Of a stretch of DNA of 64,000 nt, positions 59,554 through 64,000 are shown in pieces (positions within the stretch are counted from its first letter, which is position 1; each line of letters begins with the position of its first letter). This DNA is from Pseudovirgaria hyperparasitica. Taxonomy: Eukaryota; Ascomycota; Dothideomycetes; Acrospermales; Acrospermaceae. The stretch lies in contig NW_022985564.1 in assembly GCF_010093815.1 (NCBI RefSeq), positions 1 to 64,000 of the forward strand. The letters run 5' to 3'. Both the position numbers and the translations under genes were made by a program. The notes beneath the pieces were generated by a model. That model made no database searches. It was not told where the DNA came from and saw only the letters and a program-made list of their open reading frames with translations.

Positions 59554-60357
59554 TCCCTTTCTCCGACATGGATCCCCCTCCCCCCCCCCTCACCCCTAGT
59601 ATTGACTCGTCGTTGTCACTCTATCAACATCCATATCACTACTTGACTCCACTCAAGAACATCACAATCATCCATACAACTCCTCCTCTGCCTTTCCTGC
59701 AACCCCTCCTTGTCCCCACGTCCCTATCGCCAAGCCTACGCAAACTGGCTATCTCGCACTCTGGCCAAGTCCCCGAACACTGACCCACTACCAAAAAGCA
59801 TCCCGATCACTCACCCCACTCTGCTCAGACGCCTGCTGCCCTCTCTCCTCTATAATAACCACTGCTCGCCGTGCCACCACTTGCTCCGACCACAGCTACT
59901 TCTGCTTATACACCTAACCCTCACTCAACTCAACTCATCCCAGACCCGTCCAAATATATCACTGATCCAGCTCGAGTCTTCTCCTCGGCCATCCTCTTAT
60001 CCTCGTCTTCTTCGACGGCCGCAGTGCCTTCCCACCAATTATTGATGTCGGTTGATTTGCGTCAAGCTCGCACCTCTCTTCGCTTTCCCTCTCGAGTACA
60101 GACTGTCTCGAGAGCCCAGATCTCCAAGGTCCATACAGGAGATATCACTAGGCCCGCTAAACGAACGTAAACAGCAGACGTACCGTATGTTGTCATGTAG
60201 CCTTGCACTACGAGACTGCAGATACTGATAGTGACGGACAGAATATAGATCAAGCACTACCTCTACCCCCATCCACCATCACGAAACTGACTAGTCCGTG
60301 TCTTACATCGGATTCACTTAAACAGTCGCTCTCGAGTCGAGCACCACTACCACCATC

Positions 60358-61359
60358 ATGGAGAAGTTTGCCGCTACAGCAATCACCCTTGTCAGCTCAC
60401 AATGCTCTGTCGCCCAGCAAATGCAATTCGCCTGTAGTCAGGCCAAGCATGACCTTGACCTCGCCAGAGCCGCTGCTGCAAGAGGTATGCCGACCGCAAC
60501 CTTTGGCAAAAAGAACGACATCCGCATCGTAGGCATCCATGAATACAAGGAAGCTGCTCTGAGTCTTGCCGAGGCCTTTGAGGTCGATGAGCTGTCGCGG
60601 TACTTTATTGATGTGCCAGACCGTGAGCATGCAACAGAGCAAGAGAAGTGGGAGCTCCACCTCTCCATCTTCGAGTACATTGTGTATGCCCACTGTCTGA
60701 AAGGTTTGGTCACCACGACGGGTCCAGGTTATGCTGCCGTCGCGCTATGGTACGTTGTCTAACAAACTGCGAGCGCGCTCATCACGGTCCATACAGGTTC
60801 TCCGAAACGTAGAGATGCACCCGATCTTGAGTTTCAGGTGAGCGCGCCACGACCACTCTGCTAAATCACTACCAGGCTGCCTCCAGGCGATCATATCGAT
60901 GACTGGGCCACCATGCTGCGCAGCGGCATGTGGCGTCTCCGATACAAGTTGTCTGCCGAGGCCCGGAAGCGCTTCTTCGACGAGTTTCTGCCGCTGCTGC
61001 ACGACACCAAGGTCGGTGTGCTCGGTGCTCTCGACGAGAGCTCGTGGTACCTGGTCTACGTCGGCACTCGGCCCTCTGGGCGCGGCAAGGGGTATGCGAA
61101 GAAGCTGATTGAGCAAATCTCGTCTCTCTGCGATGAAGAAGGCCGTGCCATCTACTTGGAGAGCTCGAATGCGATCAACCCAGCCATCTACCGCAAGATG
61201 GGGTTTGAGGATCGCAAGCGAGTGTACATGCAGAGGATCTTGGACCGCAACGTCGAGCTAGACATTATGGTGAGAATGCCCAAGGCGGCCGATGAGAAGG
61301 TCATCATTCGTGAGAAGCTTCCGGCTGCGTCGGTGAAGATCCATCGTCTGCAGGTTTAG
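60358..61359 (+). CDS. GNAT-family N-acetyltransferase
   Basis: Two exons, 60358-60749 and 60876-61359, joined across a 126-nt intron (GTACGT..ACCAG) that restores ALWLPPGDHID, giving 291 residues. The acetyl-CoA binding motif A is GTRPSGRGKGYAKKLIEQI, matching the R/Q-x-x-G-x-G/A pattern; motif B follows as IYLESSNAINPAIYRKMGFE. The N-terminal half (IHEYKEAALSLAEAFEVDELSRYF) is the usual first part of fungal single-domain GNATs of this kind. Substrate unknown; related fungal proteins have been annotated as generic acetyltransferases. No signal peptide. It is preceded by a strongly pyrimidine-rich leader. Confidence 0.9.
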
Positions 61360-61999
61360 ACGCCACCACAGTGGTGAACAGCACCGGTAAGGTATGTGCA
61401 CGGAGAGTGAGACTGTGAAGGCGGCGTGCGTTGTTTGACTTTGTTCTTGTTTTTTCGGGCCCGACTCCATTCACTCCTTGCTTGCTTACGATGACGAACC
61501 TGTTCGGCTAGCTATTTGGAACACTCCTCTCTTTTGAAAATGACATGCGAATTCTTTGGCTTGGGACAGTGGCTGCAAATGTTCTGCAGATCGAATGACG
61601 TGATGCCATGTGTTTGCCGTTGTGTCGTTTCGTGGCTGAGCTGCTGGTGTTTTAGGCATCCGGGCCCAGCTTTCCCAGCCCAGTCCTCCAATTCCAACAT
61701 CAACACGCACGGGAGTCTTGAGCCATGGCATTGTACCTTTAATGAGGCTGGGCAACACAGACACTGTGTCTCAATGTTGCCATGCACATCCGCAGATCAA
61801 CTGACCCCGCCTCCGCGCGACAAACGCATCTCCCTGCCCAGCCTACGATATAAACTCAGGGACCGCAAATCACTTTTTCCCGACACGCGACTTGATAAAT
61901 CGCGCGCTCGCCGTACATAAACCACATTTCCTGCCGACGCATCCTCTTTCCTCTACGTTCTCGACACTATATTTCAGCACCCAGAGGCAGCTTACGAAC
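61360..61999. other. Intergenic between GNAT and F-box-like genes
   Basis: 640 bp: GNAT 3' region and promoter of the next gene, with TATAAA at 61849-61854 about 150 bp before the F-box gene start, a possible TATA box. An open frame continues upstream of 62000 without an ATG. No gene seen. Confidence 0.45.
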
Positions 62000-63244
62000 A
62001 TGTCACAGGTCGCTGTATGCCTCGGCGGTCTGCGACTGTGCAAGATTTCCGAACCACGCCGTCCGCAAGCACGCGTCCCCGGCCTCAAAGACGACCACGA
62101 CCACCCTTTCCGTCGAGACCTCGCCGAAAGGTCAGAGCTGCAGCTGAGACCGACTACGACACCACCGCCTGACCACAACGAAGACGACGTGCTCGAGCAC
62201 GACACGCGGTCACTGCCGCCGAACAGCCCTGCTGCGCGTCTTGCATCTCCACCTGTAAAGTGGGAAGTACATAGCGGCGGCGGCGGCGTGGACGAGAGGG
62301 CGTGGCGTACACCACAGGCAGCGCTGTGTTCTGAGATACCGACAGATCCGGCTGTCCAGCGGGCAGCAGCGTCAACAGCTCCTCAGCTCACGACGATAGC
62401 CCGGAAATCCGCATACGGAACGCCGCATCCGGACCCTCACCAGAGCATATTCGGCGGCGAAGCACGACCAGATCCAAACGCACTCCCACCACCACCATCA
62501 AACCCCACCTCTACAACACCACACAGCCCACACCCCATGCCCCCTAACCCCTCCCCCTTCCTCGCCCTCCCCCCCGAACTCCGCGCCGCAATCTACACCC
62601 ACCTCCCCACCCCGCTCATCCACCCCACCCCCCTAATCTACTGCCTCTCCACCACCCACCCCACAAAGTCCCACCCGCTCACCACCCTCAACCGCGCCCT
62701 CCGCGCCGAAGCCCTCGCCATCTACTACAGCCAAAACACATGGCTCATCAAGCTCGAGGACGCAGCGTTCTATGACGCGTTCCGCGCCTGGATCGCGGGC
62801 GTGGGACGAGCGGTGGGGTATCTGAGGCGGGTGCGGGTTTGTGTGCGAGCGGGGGTAGTAGGGAGGTGTAAGGAGGTAGTGAGACAGCGGAGTTTGCCTT
62901 CTGTTGCGGCTTCGCTGCCGGTGTATTATCATCGGATGCCGGAGGAGGAGGAGGGCGAGGCGATGCTGGAGATTGATCTTAGTGAGCGGGGGGATGGGCC
63001 TGTGGTTCGTGTGCTGCGGTGTGATGCTGGGGGGTGTGGCTGTGGTGGTGGTGGAGGCGGGGGCTGTGGGCGCGAGGTTGTGTGTGGGGTTGTGCGGGAG
63101 GCGGCGGTGCGGCTTTGGGATGTTAAGCATGGGCGCGAGGGTGTGCGGGTGGGTGATTGGGAGGAGTTTGTGGATGGGGTTTTGGGGAGGTTGGGGACNN
63201 NNNNNNNNNNNNNNNNNNNNNNNNGGGGGGTGAGGGGTGGATAA
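62000..63244 (+). CDS. F-box-like domain protein, interrupted by an assembly gap
   Basis: From ATG 62000 (MSQVAVCLGGLRL) an open frame runs to 63244 across 25 undetermined bases at 63200-63224; about 414 residues, end uncertain. A disordered Pro-rich head leads to PFLALPPELRAAIYTHLPTP, which matches the F-box-like start common in fungal proteins of 300-500 residues. It continues LNRALRAEALAIYYSQNTWLI, where AIYYSQNTWLI resembles the ..YYSTNTF.. motif of the fungal DUF/F-box family often found with this head. The C-terminal part is glycine- and cysteine-rich (CDAGGCGCGGGGGGGCG). F-box proteins supply substrates to SCF ubiquitin ligases, but many fungal members lack that proof. The frame after the N run is unproven, so the true C-terminus may differ. 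Composition flips from C-rich to G-rich near 62800. Confidence 0.65.
   Translation: MSQVAVCLGGLRLCKISEPRRPQARVPGLKDDHDHPFRRDLAERSELQLRPTTTPPPDHNEDDVLEHDTRSLPPNSPAARLASPPVKWEVHSGGGGVDERAWRTPQAALCSEIPTDPAVQRAAASTAPQLTTIARKSAYGTPHPDPHQSIFGGEARPDPNALPPPPSNPTSTTPHSPHPMPPNPSPFLALPPELRAAIYTHLPTPLIHPTPLIYCLSTTHPTKSHPLTTLNRALRAEALAIYYSQNTWLIKLEDAAFYDAFRAWIAGVGRAVGYLRRVRVCVRAGVVGRCKEVVRQRSLPSVAASLPVYYHRMPEEEEGEAMLEIDLSERGDGPVVRVLRCDAGGCGCGGGGGGGCGREVVCGVVREAAVRLWDVKHGREGVRVGDWEEFVDGVLGRLGXXXXXXXXXXGVRGG
63200..63224. other. Assembly gap (25 N)
   Basis: Run of N inside G-rich sequence near the end of the F-box-like gene. The flanking GGGGAGG and GGGGGG suggest a tract hard to sequence. Confidence 0.99.
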
Positions 63245-64000
63245 GGGGGAGGAGAGGGAGAGAGGGAGAGAGTAGAGGAAAGTATTTATAAGGGAGAGGG
63301 AGAGAGGGAGGTATTCGACCTACTACTCACTCGTATGCTACATCCTCTAAGTCTCGTCTTGGAGTCCATGCTACACATACCATTAACATAATTAACATCC
63401 CACTCATCTACAGTCCATATTTCCATATACCGTAGCAATACGGCCATCTCCTCTGACTAACTCCCCTTACCCGGAGTGTTGTGTGATACGATATGTCTCT
63501 TCCGGTGCTGCTGGGGTCGGCTGATAGGCTCGATAAGACTTTATTAACGAGTTTATAGACATGGACACCCTCTTATTCACTACTCTCTTACCCGTCCATC
63601 CTACCTGCCACATACGACCGTCACACCCCTACCCCCAACCTACCCGTCACCTACCCATCTCCATCTCCATAACCCATCTCCATAGCCCATAGCACAGCAT
63701 AGTATATAAACACCCACCCTCCCTCCTACGACAACACCCTAGTCCAACTGTCCAACTATAGCCATGCCATGCAAGACCCAAGAACAGGAAAACTCGGGCC
63801 TGGGCGGCGTAAGAATAGCCGTCATGTCTGCGTGCGTGACTTGGAGGGAGGAGAATAATATGCGTGGTTGGGGGCTTAGGGACAGAAGATGGCAGAGATG
63901 AGGTGGGTATAGTGGGTGGGATGGAAGGGTAGGTGCTAATGTTTGTTATTGTGGGGAGGGGGGTGGTTGTTATTGTGTTGAGGGTGGTGGTTGTTATTGC
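63245..64000. other. Right edge: purine-rich and tandem simple sequence, no gene seen
   Basis: GGGAGAGAGGGAGAG-type purine tract at about 63245-63315, a CCATCTCCAT-type tandem near 63655-63690, and G/T-rich sequence at 63930-64000 with two copies of GGTGGTTGTTATTGTG-like words. No TTAGGG telomere repeat and no open frame with support. Confidence 0.6.

Larger units (their letters stand above)
52382..60357. other. Gene-poor, low-complexity region of about 8 kb
   Basis: No gene with a recognisable family or consistent splice structure was found. Blocks alternate between C-rich and G-rich on the plus strand: C-rich about 53580-53770, G-rich 54060-54340, C-rich 54420-54540, G-rich 54950-55060, C-rich 59500-60200. 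The longest open frame (minus, 56876-57667, 263 codons, no ATG at its 5' end; first ATG near 57619) resembles nothing known. A minus-strand frame at 53693-54001 has a plausible amino-acid mix but no ortholog recalled. The region may hold fast-evolving small genes, long noncoding RNA or simply intergenic DNA; its composition recalls subtelomeric or accessory segments. Confidence 0.5.

Noticed and set aside
63930-64000. Telomere or subtelomere repeat at the right edge
   Set aside because: The sequence is G/T-rich but contains no TTAGGG array.
1-64000. CRISPR arrays, tRNA or rRNA genes, intact transposons or virus-like elements
   Set aside because: No regularly spaced repeats, no cloverleaf with a credible T-arm, and no transposase, reverse transcriptase, integrase or capsid-like frame was seen by eye. 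A tRNAscan or repeat-library search could still find short ones.

Overview
The window is nuclear DNA from a filamentous ascomycete (Pezizomycotina; Dothideomycetes is my best guess, from protein resemblance only). Evidence: about 20 protein-coding genes on both strands, mostly split by short introns (roughly 47-90 nt) with GTATGT/GTAAGT donors, CTAAC/CTGAC-like branch sites and CAG/TAG acceptors, and fungal-specific families (AA9 lytic polysaccharide monooxygenase, GH92, GH15, DUF3425, SNG1/DUF3533). I rebuilt the exons by hand from reading frame, splice signals and family alignment; phases add up in every gene listed as CDS except where noted. No tRNA, rRNA, CRISPR array, intact transposon or virus-like element was seen.

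Layout. 1-0.66 kb: AT-rich edge with a short inverted repeat. 0.66-2.4 kb: two divergent respiratory genes (complex I NDUFS4 and ATP synthase subunit f/ATP17). 3.1-7.6 kb: a very large low-complexity conserved protein. 9.7-11.3 kb: secreted AA9 LPMO. 11.7-19.4 kb: nucleoporin Nup84/Nup107, SUMO and gamma-tubulin complex protein GCP4. 20.2-26 kb: two hydrolase genes in tandem, an intact M28B glutamate-carboxypeptidase-like peptidase and a damaged GH92 mannosidase. 26.8-41.9 kb: dense housekeeping block (unknown nuclear-type protein, SNG1-like membrane protein, DCC1, a RhoGEF, CCT1, prolyl-tRNA synthetase, one orphan). 43.7-52.4 kb: PEX12, a PQ-loop membrane protein, a bZIP/DUF3425 gene with an unresolved frame break, GH15 glucoamylase and a cytochrome P450. 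52.4-60.3 kb: gene-poor, low-complexity DNA. 60.4-63.2 kb: a GNAT acetyltransferase and an F-box-like gene interrupted by a 25-N assembly gap; 63.2-64 kb is purine-rich and repetitive.

The genes are mostly unrelated core functions, not an operon-like system or a recognisable secondary-metabolite cluster. The connected pieces are the respiratory pair sharing one promoter interval and the CCT1/ProRS pair sharing another. I did not find a convincing new multi-gene system. The most unusual observations are a repeated switch from C-rich to G-rich coding strand within single genes, a SUMO gene that ends exactly at the di-glycine, an LPMO with a regularly spaced eight-cysteine C-terminal module, and two loci (GH92, bZIP) with frame breaks.
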